Assembly (NCBI RefSeq): GCF_042660205.1
Contig: NZ_JBHSTQ010000006.1
Span: 121,508-185,507, forward strand
Length of the DNA stretch: 64,000 nucleotides
Reading direction: 5' to 3'
Source: Sporolactobacillus kofuensis
GTDB taxonomy: Bacteria; Bacillota; Bacilli; Bacillales; Sporolactobacillaceae
Part shown: positions 1-8,171 of the stretch, piece after piece
How the letters are laid out: every line of letters begins with the position of its first letter
How positions within the stretch are numbered: the stretch's first letter is position 1
The notes under the pieces: model-generated
What the model was told of the DNA's origin: nothing
The model's input: the letters and a program-made list of their open reading frames with translations, nothing else
Database searches by the model: none
Program-made: the position numbers and the translations under genes

Positions 1-81
1 CTGAACGCATTTGAATAAGTAGAAATAAAATTGGCCATTTCATCATAAAAGAGGCTGTCCCAAAAGCTTCTTAATAACAGT

Positions 82-120
82 AAGCGGAGAGAAAAGTTGA
101 ATTTTTTCTCTCCGCTTTTC
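82..120 (+). terminator. Rho-independent terminator-like hairpin
   Basis: A 14-bp stem (AAGCGGAGAGAAAA with a matching right arm at about 102-117) with a short loop is followed by a T-rich run. No gene is visible upstream in the window, so it probably ends a gene lying to the left of position 1. It follows a GAGGCTGTCCCAAAAG motif at 51-66 that recurs near 2380 (inverted) and 11979. Confidence 0.6.
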
Positions 121-172
121 TATTAATGTCAATTAAGATGGACTTTTTGCCCTCCATATAATGGGCGTCCAT

Positions 173-603
173 TCAACAGCATTTTTGGCTCGTTCCTCGC
201 TCAGACTGGAGCAGCGCTCGTTTTGTGTCCAATTTATTCAGATTTTTGTCCGATTCTGATCCAACTTTGTCCCGTTCTGGTGCAGAATTGTACCATCCAA
301 CAGCGTTTTCGGCTCGTTCCTCGCTCAGTTTGGGGCAATGCTCATTTTGTGTCCGATTTATTCAGATTTTTGTCCGATTCTGATCCAACTTTGTCCCGTT
401 CTGGTGCAAAATTGTCCCATTCAACTGCGTTTTTGGCTCGTTCCTCGCTCAGTTTGGGGCAATGCTCATTTTGTGTCCGATTTATCCAGATTTGTGTCCG
501 ATTCCTCTAGCTTTTTGTCCCGTTCTGGTGCAAAATTGTCCCATTCAACTGCGTTTTTGGCTCGTTCCTCGCTCAGTTTGGGGCAATGCTCAATTTGTGT
601 CCA
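173..603. repeat. 124-bp tandem repeat array (four units, continued after the IS)
   Basis: The anchor word GGCTCGTTCCTCGCTCAG begins at 187, 311, 435 and 559, giving an exact 124-bp period three times in a row. A fifth, diverged anchor at 2187 lies beyond the inserted IS; subtracting the IS leaves a unit about 20 bp shorter. Within each unit, short words of the form TTTGTCC or TTGTGTCC recur about every 20-25 bp (GGACAAA or GGACACAA on the other strand), so there is a sub-period as well. Reading frames through the array have no start-site signals and only reflect the repeat. Function is unknown. Confidence 0.85.
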
Positions 604-606
604 ATT

Positions 607-630
607 GGACGTGCGGACGTTTTCTTGGAC
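607..630. repeat. IS terminal inverted repeat, transposase 3' side
   Basis: This is the left end of the IS, pairing with 2104-2127. The outer 12 bases are identical between the two ends, and a second identical block of 5 bases lies at the inner edge. Confidence 0.85.
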
Positions 631-665
631 CAATACAATTAGGCAGCTTTGGCCTGACGGTATTC

Positions 666-2084
666 TTATGGGCTCATACCTCCTAGAGAAATTTTTTTGC
701 GGCAGGTGTTATACCACTCGATATAGGTATCCAGCTCGGTCATGAAGCCTTGAATTGAGACCCCTCGCCAAGAACGGTTGTAGAAGAATTCGGTCTTGAG
801 ATGTCCAAAGAAACTCTCAGCTGCAGCGTTATCCGGTGTACAGGCTTTCTTGGACATGGAACGCGCGAATCCATATTCCCCCATCAGATCGATCCAAATG
901 GGCCAGCGGTAGTGCGCACCACGATCAGAATGGATGATCGGCTTCTCACCGTCGATCATGGATTCCGCAGCTGTTTTAAGCATCGTTGAGACCAGCTCGG
1001 CGTTCGGGCTTGTCCCAATCGACCAGCTAATGATCTGCCCGTCAAAGCAGTCAATGAGCGGTGAGAGGTAGACCTTACCGGCTTGAAACGCGAACTCAGT
1101 GATATCGGTAACCAGCTTCTCATTTGGCTTCTCAGCCTTGAAGTTGCGTTCCAGAAGGTTTGCGACGGCCGGTGTGATCTCGCCCGCATAAGAGCTGTAC
1201 TTACGACAACGGGTCACCTTGACGACCAGACCCTCCTCGGCCATGAGACGACGGATGACCTTCTCAGAGATATGAATGCCTTCATCGAGCAGAGCCTCTC
1301 GCATTCGGCGATACCCGTAGCTGGAGTAGTTCTGAGAGAAGAGCACCTTCAAGCGTTCACGAACGTATGCATACTTGTCCCCAGCCTCAAGCACCTTGTG
1401 TTGGTAGAAGTAGCTGCTCTTTGAGAGCTCAAGTGCGAGAAGCAAGACCTTGAGCGGATATTGATCACGAAGGGCATCAATCACCTGCATCTTCTCCTTG
1501 TTGGTCAAGTGGAGTTGATCGATGCCCAGATCTTTTTTTAGGAGATCGTTGACCTGCTTAAGGATATTATTTTGAAGCTCAAGCTCTTGGGCGCGCCGTA
1601 ATAGTGAATGGTGATCTAGCGTGGCCAGATCATCGGTGCCCATTGGTGTTGACAAGAACGCCTTAGTAGACTGGCGTAACAGTTTTGCGCTTTGCATGGC
1701 AGCCGTTCTCTGCTTGGATTTGCGCGGTTTGGTTGGATGCTTGACTCGATCCGGTGCATGAGTGACCAACTGCTCGGTAAAGCGAGGGTCCTTACGTACC
1801 CAAATATCCAACAGTGAGCGGGAAGGATAGCCCAAAATGCGCACAGTACGGGATGAACTATGACCGTGATCAAAATAGTAATCTACAGCTGTCTTATGTT
1901 GCTTCGCTGAGAACTTTCCTCGGCTTCTTTCGTCGAAAGCATGTGAGTCTACAGCATACTGCTTAACCCACAGTTTGAGCGCGCTTCGCGAAGGATAGCC
2001 CAATTCACGCAATACGGTTGCCCATGCTCGGTCATATTGATGGAATAGCTGAACTGCTTTGAGTTTATCTGCGTTAGAATACAT
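666..2084 (-). CDS. IS3-family transposase (single ORF, stop codon inside the conserved C-terminal motif)
   Basis: This 472-residue transposase has two N-terminal helix-turn-helix segments (about residues 5-50 and 60-105, each with the motif LGYPSRS), a helical linker, and an rve-type integrase core from about residue 310. The DDE triad is visible as TDITEF, HSDRGAHY and AAAESFFGHLKTE. The last two acidic residues are separated by exactly 35 residues, the D(35)E spacing typical of IS3. It is one continuous frame, unlike IS3 members that use a -1 frameshift to join orfA and orfB. The frame ends GGMSP-stop, where family members normally continue into EYR. Reading past the TAA gives EYRQAKAA and a second stop at 639. 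The gene could be slightly truncated, or the TAA may be natural to this element. Confidence 0.88.
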   Translation of the reverse strand: MYSNADKLKAVQLFHQYDRAWATVLRELGYPSRSALKLWVKQYAVDSHAFDERSRGKFSAKQHKTAVDYYFDHGHSSSRTVRILGYPSRSLLDIWVRKDPRFTEQLVTHAPDRVKHPTKPRKSKQRTAAMQSAKLLRQSTKAFLSTPMGTDDLATLDHHSLLRRAQELELQNNILKQVNDLLKKDLGIDQLHLTNKEKMQVIDALRDQYPLKVLLLALELSKSSYFYQHKVLEAGDKYAYVRERLKVLFSQNYSSYGYRRMREALLDEGIHISEKVIRRLMAEEGLVVKVTRCRKYSSYAGEITPAVANLLERNFKAEKPNEKLVTDITEFAFQAGKVYLSPLIDCFDGQIISWSIGTSPNAELVSTMLKTAAESMIDGEKPIIHSDRGAHYRWPIWIDLMGEYGFARSMSKKACTPDNAAAESFFGHLKTEFFYNRSWRGVSIQGFMTELDTYIEWYNTCRKKISLGGMSP

Positions 2085-2103
2085 GATTTATAGTTTACCC
2101 GAA

Positions 2104-2127
2104 GTCCAGGATTTTGTCCGCACGTCC
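2104..2127. repeat. IS terminal inverted repeat, transposase 5' side
   Basis: This is the right end of the IS, the partner of 607-630. It lies just upstream of the transposase start at 2084, so it probably overlaps the transposase promoter. Confidence 0.85.
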
Positions 2128-2130
2128 ATT

Positions 2131-2200
2131 TCCTCTAGCTTTTTGTCCGGTTCCAAGCCTGTTTGGTCCCATTCAACTGCGTTTTCGGCTCGTTCCTAAC
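2131..2200. repeat. Remainder of the 124-bp repeat unit split by the IS
   Basis: This carries the CTCTAGCTTTTTGTCC and CCCATTCAACTGCGTTTT words of the array and a last anchor at 2187 that decays after GGCTCGTTCCT. It marks the right edge of the array. Confidence 0.75.
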
Positions 2201-2273
2201 CATTTCCAAATATTAGCTAGCCTCTTTTACAAATTTTTTCTGCTCGATCAGTTGAAAAGGATTTGAATAAAGC

Positions 2274-2322
2274 AAAAGAGGCTCCTCATCAGTCATTTCT
2301 CAGACGATGAGCTGCCTCTTTT
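2274..2322. terminator. Terminator-like hairpin downstream of pepX
   Basis: AAAAGAGGC and GATGAG arms pair across a loop (AAAAGAGGCTCCTCATC with GATGAGCTGCCTCTTTT). Runs of A on the left and T on the right make it usable in either direction. It lies 80 bp past the pepX stop and is the likely pepX terminator. Confidence 0.6.
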
Positions 2323-2403
2323 ATGAAACGAACCTTATTAGATCAAGGTATTCAAATCTTGTTTTGTGCGAGGTTGACCTTTGGGGACAGCCTCTTTGTC
2401 TCT

Positions 2404-4827
2404 TTACTTAAATGGAACATCCAAGTGGCAGCTTTCCAGTTCGAATGAATAGTGTAAGTCTTGATTGCCACGCACCGTCATTCCAAAATCGGTTGCGTAG
2501 ATAATCAATCCGAGTTGATGCCCGGCAGCTAATCTATGAAATGTCGGCTGCAGCTCAATGGCGACATCATAGAATTGATTTGGCTTCAATTCGTCTGTCT
2601 TCCAAGCATTTGCTCGGTTTTGCAAATTAATATGGCCTTTTGTGATCATCTTGAATGGCGTGGGAAACTTCGCCAAAGTGAATTCACGGAGGCGATCTTC
2701 GCGCCAGCGATAACCCAAGTCCATGCCCTGGATCGGTGATGGGGAAACATTAAATCGTTTCGCTTCACCGTAATCAACCAATTGAAAACTCAGCATCCCG
2801 AATGGCTGGTTTACAGCAACTTTGACGTGAATAGCCACATTTCCATCGATGATCTTGTCCTCATCCAAAGGGCTGGATTTGAACACCAAACGATTCTCAC
2901 TTAGTTCATTCTTTTCCTCAGACTTAATCTCATGCTCCCACTGATCATTATGCGCAGCATAGCGATTAAAGACAGCGTCCGGCAAATGATCTTGAAAGGA
3001 CAGCACTTTGTGACCGACCTTATCCATGACCAGCTCACCTTCAGCCAGGTTGTACGTCGTCTTCGGTTGTTCCGGATCCGACCAATCGGGATAAGCCGTC
3101 CAATTTTCCGGGGTTACGTTGTCTTGCACAATCACGTTCGGTAAGAGTTCTTTCGCACCGTTTTCAATACCATAAAGTTCATGGCTGATCCAGAGATTGA
3201 TCATATCGGTGTAATCGATCGACCGAAAGGCATTGATGTAGATGTGTTGCCCTTGGTGCAAAATGATTTTTTTGGTTACAGGTACATCCCTTAAACCTTG
3301 CCATAACTTTTCAACCTGTTGTGGCTTCACATTCCAATCGTTCAACCCGTGAATCATGAGTACATCGCATTTGATGTCCTTAATCTTCTTGCGGTAGTTC
3401 CGAGCATCCCAGAACGTGTTATAATCGCCTGATTCACGAGCCATGTCTTGCGCCATCTGTTTCATCTGCTCTTCGAAGTATGCCTTGATATTTAACTCAT
3501 AATCCGCAACAGCCTTCATTCGGCTCATTGTTTCAATGGCCAAGACATCAGCGTCTTCACCTGGAAAGCCATCAGGAGCAATCATCAAACCGCCTGAGCG
3601 ATAATAATCGTACCATGATGATATAGCTGCTTCGGAGATAATTGTCTTTAACCCTTCAACTCCGGTTGTTGCCGCAGCAGTAGCCAATGTACCAAGGTAA
3701 GAACGCCCCGTCATCGCCACTGAACCATTGCACCACCAAGCGGTGATCGCTATATTATCCGTACGATTTGTGAATGCCCGCCGTTTGCCGTTCAGCCATT
3801 CAATCACATCGATGGTCGCTTCTGTTTGCTGCGGGTCCCCGCAAGTCTGAATGCCATCAGAATCTAAAGTACCGATACCTGCAGAGTAGACCGCTGCAAA
3901 ACCGCGTGCCAGGAAATAATCGTTTAAGGTATAGGATTGCTCGCGACTAAATGTTTCAGTGGCTTGCTTGGATTCCCCTGCTACCGGACGTGGATCTGGG
4001 AGTTGCGATTCATCCTCGTGGAAAGCAATATCCGGATAACTGAGTTCATTCGGTTGCTTTTCAATGAGCGGTACATTGACATTATGTGTTGCCGCTACGC
4101 CTGCCTCATCATTAGTTCCCTGATTGTAAGGGCTCGCTGTATAGAGCGCAGGTACCTTTAAGCCTTTTTCGGTATCCATTGGGCGGATGATCTCGACCTT
4201 CAGTAAATCCCGTTTTCCGTCATGATCGGAATCCACAGATGATTCTACATAGACGACATCACGAATCAATTTTGTCGTATCAAAAACAGCTTGAGCTTTG
4301 CCGTTAAAGAACAGTGGCTTCATGCTCACCGGTAAATGATAGAACGGCGCAAAGTAGCCCTGATTGGTCAGCTGATCGAGGAATGTCTGTCCGTCCTTGG
4401 TGTGCGTTGTGAGTAACAGATACCAAGCGTCCAATAACTGGTCTTTGTTCCAAGGACCAGCTGCTTCTACCATTGGTAACTGCATCTTCTTCATCGCTGC
4501 AATCGGGTTATTAATCTCATAATCTACACCCACTAGAAAGTCTAACAGTTGCAATGCAACTAAATAGAAAACTTCCGGTGTTAATGGCTTTTTAGCATCT
4601 AAATACGTCACAAGATCAGTGCCTGGCTCAGCTAAGTAGTTTTTCAGTTTACTGTTAAAATCATTGCCGCTCTTGGCCTTCAGAAATGCCTTTCGAAGAA
4701 GTAAGCGATATGTATCAGCAACTGTCGCCTGTTGGCTAACTTGGTCATCTAAAAAGTGAATCCTTTGTAATTCATTCAGCACCGTCTGGTGGTCGACGGA
4801 TAACCGAGCAAATTGATTATTTTTCAT
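2404..4827 (-). CDS. pepX: Xaa-Pro dipeptidyl-peptidase PepX (peptidase family S15)
   Basis: PepX is a cytoplasmic serine peptidase that releases N-terminal Xaa-Pro dipeptides and helps lactic bacteria use proline-rich peptides. The 807-residue protein has the family layout: a helical N-terminal domain (about 1-160), an alpha/beta-hydrolase core and a C-terminal jelly-roll domain from about 570. The catalytic serine is in GRSYLG (Ser376), the aspartate in HGLNDWNVKP and the histidine in HQGQHIY. The start was set at 4827 (MKNNQFARL), which has AGGAG eight bases upstream; an earlier in-frame start at 4860 has no such site. It stands alone between the IS/repeat region and a divergent regulator gene. 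Identification is secure. Confidence 0.96.
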   Translation of the reverse strand: MKNNQFARLSVDHQTVLNELQRIHFLDDQVSQQATVADTYRLLLRKAFLKAKSGNDFNSKLKNYLAEPGTDLVTYLDAKKPLTPEVFYLVALQLLDFLVGVDYEINNPIAAMKKMQLPMVEAAGPWNKDQLLDAWYLLLTTHTKDGQTFLDQLTNQGYFAPFYHLPVSMKPLFFNGKAQAVFDTTKLIRDVVYVESSVDSDHDGKRDLLKVEIIRPMDTEKGLKVPALYTASPYNQGTNDEAGVAATHNVNVPLIEKQPNELSYPDIAFHEDESQLPDPRPVAGESKQATETFSREQSYTLNDYFLARGFAAVYSAGIGTLDSDGIQTCGDPQQTEATIDVIEWLNGKRRAFTNRTDNIAITAWWCNGSVAMTGRSYLGTLATAAATTGVEGLKTIISEAAISSWYDYYRSGGLMIAPDGFPGEDADVLAIETMSRMKAVADYELNIKAYFEEQMKQMAQDMARESGDYNTFWDARNYRKKIKDIKCDVLMIHGLNDWNVKPQQVEKLWQGLRDVPVTKKIILHQGQHIYINAFRSIDYTDMINLWISHELYGIENGAKELLPNVIVQDNVTPENWTAYPDWSDPEQPKTTYNLAEGELVMDKVGHKVLSFQDHLPDAVFNRYAAHNDQWEHEIKSEEKNELSENRLVFKSSPLDEDKIIDGNVAIHVKVAVNQPFGMLSFQLVDYGEAKRFNVSPSPIQGMDLGYRWREDRLREFTLAKFPTPFKMITKGHINLQNRANAWKTDELKPNQFYDVAIELQPTFHRLAAGHQLGLIIYATDFGMTVRGNQDLHYSFELESCHLDVPFK

Positions 4828-5103
4828 TTCTGTAGCTCCTAACGTAGTCATTGAGCTCATTATAACACGCAGTTGAAGAAGTTAATTCGGGCCGGCTCTA
4901 TTCCTCTTATCGGTAGGGTCATGAATTATATTGTCACTCTGTAAAATTTATCAGTCTGTTTCGTATTTCGTCCTCATGCCGAATAATGAAATCAGGCCAT
5001 AAACCAGGCTTTTATGCCAGTATGAGCCTACAGGAACTGCAGTAACTCGTTAACTGAGCCACTTTTTGGTCGCTACCAAAATGTCCAGGTGGCTATCAAT
5101 TAG

Positions 5104-5132
5104 TTCAATCGAGCACTATCTTATGATATACT
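5104..5132 (+). promoter_or_regulatory. Candidate sigma-A promoter for the AraC-type regulator
   Basis: TTCAAT (5104-5109) and TATACT (5127-5132) are separated by 17 bp, about 50 bp upstream of the ATG at 5181. The rest of the 4828-5180 interval, shared with divergent pepX, shows an ATTATA box at 4925-4930 (minus strand TATAAT) but no clear partner hexamer. Confidence 0.5.
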
Positions 5133-5180
5133 TTTCTGAAAAAATATTACTTCAATTGTGAAATTATAAGGTGATTGAAC

Positions 5181-6590
5181 ATGTATCATATGATCATCAT
5201 TTCGGAAAATAGAATCACACTTAAGAGATTATGGACAATGTTAAATGATTATCCGTTGTTAATCATTCATCTCGTTCCATTTAGCACGGACGCCTATGAT
5301 TCTTTTTACCGCAATCATGCCGACATCGTGATTTTGGATACATCGGTATTGTTACCGTATGAAAATATTATCGAGCAATTTAAACAATGTCGCTGGAATT
5401 ATACAGTCCTACTCTTAAGCAATAATAAACAGCAGCATCCTGATGAAGACCAATGCCTCTACCTCGACAACAACTATTTTAATAAGAAAATGTTCGCTAA
5501 TATTCTGAATCACATCGTTCTTCATACAGAAACAATGCGTCAAGATCGTTTAAAACTAGCAATTAACTGGCATGGTACCCATCATCTTGAAATTCATCCG
5601 GACACATACTGCTTAGCTTTTATTAAAACTTACGCAAACGACCAGTCGATCACGAAAAACAAATTACAACAATTCACTCATCAGGCGACTACGCTCTGTA
5701 TGCTTACGGAAATTTTTCACACCCAAAACGAAGCTTTGTTTTATATCAGTCGTTCCAGTATCACGAAGGACTTTAGCCTAAATCTTCTTGGCCAATTAAG
5801 TTCCAAACTATTTGGCTTGGATTCTGCTTTTATATACCAAAGGAATATTAATTGGCAGCAATTTGGCGATCATTGTTTGACGCTTAAGCACTATCAGAAT
5901 TACAGCGTATTTTTCAGCGGGAAAATAATTAATTTATCAGAGAGATCCGGTTTAAACATTCACAATCTATCCTTGAATCATTTAAATGAGCAATGCCATC
6001 AATTACTCAAGGCACTCCTTACTGCCGACTCCTCATTAGCCAGACATTTGCTGCAATATATTTACTTACACCTGATCAAAAACAGCTGGAGTATGAAAGC
6101 ACTTGTATATGTCAGGACTTCTCTTGAATTTTGGGGGAAACTGATTCATACCCCTTTTGATTTCTCGTCGTACCGGTCTGTCGAGAGCGAGTTGGATGGC
6201 CTGTTGCAGTCGCCTTTGTTGCTGCCGCTCCACTATCAGTCGTCTTCGCTTCAGAAAACATTGACCGCAACGGTTCTATCAATCTGTAAAAACTATGCAT
6301 CCGGGTGGTCGCTCGATCAAATCGCCCAAGATCTTTGTTTAAATAAAATATATTTAACTCGCGTTTTTAAACAGCAGTTCAACTATACAATATTGGAAAC
6401 CATTCAAATGCTTCGGTTGCTCTACGCTAAATACTACTTGATCTTTAGCAAACGCACTGTTTCCGATATCTCAGAATTACTGGGTTTTGCGAGTGTCGGC
6501 TATTTTAGTAAGTTTTTCAAAAACAATGAAGGCTGTACTGCCATGGAATTTCGAAAAAATAACGATCTTGAAAGGGAGCTTTACTTGTGA
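5181..6590 (+). CDS. AraC-family regulator with a degenerate receiver-like N-terminus
   Basis: This is a 469-residue regulator. The first ~110 residues read as a response-regulator-like fold, with IVILDTSV carrying an aspartate at the expected phosphoacceptor strand; other receiver residues are poorly kept. A long central region of no recognised family follows. The C-terminal ~100 residues are an AraC double helix-turn-helix (SLDQIAQDLCLNKIYLTRVFKQ and DISELLGFASVGYFSKFFK). The layout recalls YesN-type regulators, but no histidine kinase gene is nearby. The ATG at 5181 has AAGGTG upstream and is preferred to a TTG at 5175. Its stop overlaps the next gene's GTG, so the two are translationally coupled and probably functionally linked. 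Confidence 0.85.
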   Translation: MYHMIIISENRITLKRLWTMLNDYPLLIIHLVPFSTDAYDSFYRNHADIVILDTSVLLPYENIIEQFKQCRWNYTVLLLSNNKQQHPDEDQCLYLDNNYFNKKMFANILNHIVLHTETMRQDRLKLAINWHGTHHLEIHPDTYCLAFIKTYANDQSITKNKLQQFTHQATTLCMLTEIFHTQNEALFYISRSSITKDFSLNLLGQLSSKLFGLDSAFIYQRNINWQQFGDHCLTLKHYQNYSVFFSGKIINLSERSGLNIHNLSLNHLNEQCHQLLKALLTADSSLARHLLQYIYLHLIKNSWSMKALVYVRTSLEFWGKLIHTPFDFSSYRSVESELDGLLQSPLLLPLHYQSSSLQKTLTATVLSICKNYASGWSLDQIAQDLCLNKIYLTRVFKQQFNYTILETIQMLRLLYAKYYLIFSKRTVSDISELLGFASVGYFSKFFKNNEGCTAMEFRKNNDLERELYL

Positions 6591-7603
6591 GGGCACTCTG
6601 GCGTCATGAAAACGGCATGATGAATATCATAGAGGTACCGGAACCATCGATTGAACGCGACGACGATGTAAAAATTAAGGTGATGTACAATACGATTGGT
6701 ATTCAAGATTTAAGGATGAAACGCTCTTGGGACTTTTATGCCAAAGGCGGCATTGCCGGATACGAAATGGCCGGTGTCATTACGGACTTGGGTGACCATG
6801 CACGCGCAAAGGGCTTCTACATCGGTCAAAAAGTCACGGGCACTGTTGTGAAATTTTGCGGTGATTGCCTTTATTGTCAAAAGGGGCAAGAAAATAATTG
6901 CCTGCAATTGGATGTAAACAGCGGCACTCTCTGTGATGTCATTGTCTGGGATGTCAATCAAATCCTTCCCCTCCCCTCGGCGGTAACGACATTTGAGATT
7001 GGCTGCCTTCTCGAACCCGTGGCGGTCGTTTACATGGCCGCACAAAAAATACAGATCACCGTCGACGATAATGTTTGCATTTTTGGCGGTGACTTTAACG
7101 GTTTAGTGTTGCTCCAATTAGCAAAATTACTCGGCGCTCGTACGGTTACCGTTGTAGAAGCAAAAAAACATAACCGGGACCTCGCTCAACAACTCGGGGC
7201 CGATTATGTGATTGATCCTTTCAATGAAAATCTTGAAACGGAACTCTTTAGGGTTTCTGATTTTATTGGTTTTCAAAAGGTAGCGATTACGTCCAGTCAG
7301 CCAAATCTTATTTCAACAGCGTTTAATGTAACTGCCAGAGGGGGAACGGTACTGACTACCGTTTATTTCAGTCAAGATCAGAGAATTTCTATCAATTCCG
7401 TCAAATTTTTTGCTATGAATATTACGATTACAAGTTCTTTTCTCTATACCAAACAGTTGCTCCACGAAACTCGAAATCTGCTACCAAAATTAAAGTTAAA
7501 AGGGTTGATCAGTCAAGAATATTCCTTTGAAGACTTTGCTGCTGCTTTTTCAGCCGAACAACACTCTTGTTTTCCGCGCATTGGCATCAAAATGGCCGAT
7601 TAA
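6587..7603 (+). CDS. Zinc-type medium-chain dehydrogenase family protein lacking catalytic zinc ligands
   Basis: This is a 338-residue MDR-superfamily protein with a GroES-like N-terminal domain and a Rossmann domain. The structural zinc site is intact (Cys91, 94, 97 and 105 in CGDCLYCQKGQENNC). The catalytic site is not: the usual GICGSD reads GIQDLR (38-43) and the usual GHE reads GYE (58-60), while the EP glutamate is kept (LLEPVAV). The cofactor loop is IFGGDFNG rather than GxGxxG. It starts with GTG at 6587, overlapping the regulator stop by 4 bp, with AAAGGGA upstream. The substrate cannot be inferred. A zinc-free reductase, or a non-enzymatic sensor partner of the AraC protein, are both possible. 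Confidence 0.85.
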   Translation: MRALWRHENGMMNIIEVPEPSIERDDDVKIKVMYNTIGIQDLRMKRSWDFYAKGGIAGYEMAGVITDLGDHARAKGFYIGQKVTGTVVKFCGDCLYCQKGQENNCLQLDVNSGTLCDVIVWDVNQILPLPSAVTTFEIGCLLEPVAVVYMAAQKIQITVDDNVCIFGGDFNGLVLLQLAKLLGARTVTVVEAKKHNRDLAQQLGADYVIDPFNENLETELFRVSDFIGFQKVAITSSQPNLISTAFNVTARGGTVLTTVYFSQDQRISINSVKFFAMNITITSSFLYTKQLLHETRNLLPKLKLKGLISQEYSFEDFAAAFSAEQHSCFPRIGIKMAD

Positions 7604-8036
7604 CCGTACTCACATGCTGATGGCTCAATTCCTTCGAATCGATCGAATGGCCAAATACGAAAAATCGTTGGAAGAGATACTCCGTCACACCATTGATAAT
7701 GAGCGTCATCGTTGTCACCAAATAATCATTCCAATGCATGACATTGACCAGATAGTTGCCGCCAAATGTCGATACAGGCGTAAAAACGGCATAGTAAAGG
7801 AACACTTTGGTCATAGCAATTGGAATATTATTATTCGATTTAAATGTAAACCGCCGATTTAATGTAAAGTTCCAAACAATTGATAAAACAAGTGCGATCA
7901 AGTATCGTACCGAGTAATCAAGCACGGTATACTGCGTCAATAGCGTAAAAGCACCCATCTCAATGACACCGGCCGAAGAAGCAAGCGAGAAATACTTAAC
8001 AGTTCTCATGAATTCCTTTTTTACTTTACTGTTCAT
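7587..8036 (-). CDS. GtrA-family membrane protein
   Basis: This small membrane protein (149 residues) has four predicted helices (about 10-30, 35-55, 72-92 and 100-120) and the GtrA hallmark WNFTLNRRFTF between helices 2 and 3. GtrA proteins are linked to moving lipid-linked sugars across the membrane during cell-surface glycan modification. The start at 8036 (MNSKVKKEF) follows GGGGGA; an earlier in-frame ATG at 8069 is less likely. The 3' end overlaps the convergent dehydrogenase gene by 17 bp. No glycosyltransferase gene is adjacent, so its partner is unknown. Confidence 0.85.
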   Translation of the reverse strand: MNSKVKKEFMRTVKYFSLASSAGVIEMGAFTLLTQYTVLDYSVRYLIALVLSIVWNFTLNRRFTFKSNNNIPIAMTKVFLYYAVFTPVSTFGGNYLVNVMHWNDYLVTTMTLIINGVTEYLFQRFFVFGHSIDSKELSHQHVSTVNRPF

Positions 8037-8171
8037 CGATTCTTCCCCCATCTTGCAGCATAATAGCAAAAATAGTATGAACGGTGGCTAGCCAAGTGTA
8101 GAGCAAATAATATAATGCTTTATTTCCCTGATTTTGATGACAGCTAAGCGATCTAACGACTTCGCAAATCG

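Larger units (their letters stand above)
607..2127 (-). mobile_element. IS3-family insertion sequence, complete, about 1.52 kb
   Basis: Terminal inverted repeats lie at 607-630 and 2104-2127. They share GGACGTGCGGAC at the outer end and TGGAC/GTCCA at the inner end, with a few mismatches between. The element is flanked by a 3-bp direct repeat ATT (604-606 and 2128-2130), which fits the 3-4 bp target duplications known for IS3-family elements. It holds one transposase gene on the minus strand. The insertion split a unit of the 124-bp repeat: the right flank TCCTCTAGCTTTTTGTCC matches the intact unit near 500-520. Confidence 0.88.

Noticed and set aside
187..580. Possible CRISPR array
   Set aside because: The whole 124-bp unit is repeated, including the parts that would be spacers; there are no short palindromic repeats with unique spacers and no cas genes.
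223..745. Overlapping open frames of 74-135 codons through the repeat array
   Set aside because: They have the same sequence repeated with the 124-bp unit, no ribosome binding sites, and run into the IS; they reflect repeat structure, not genes.
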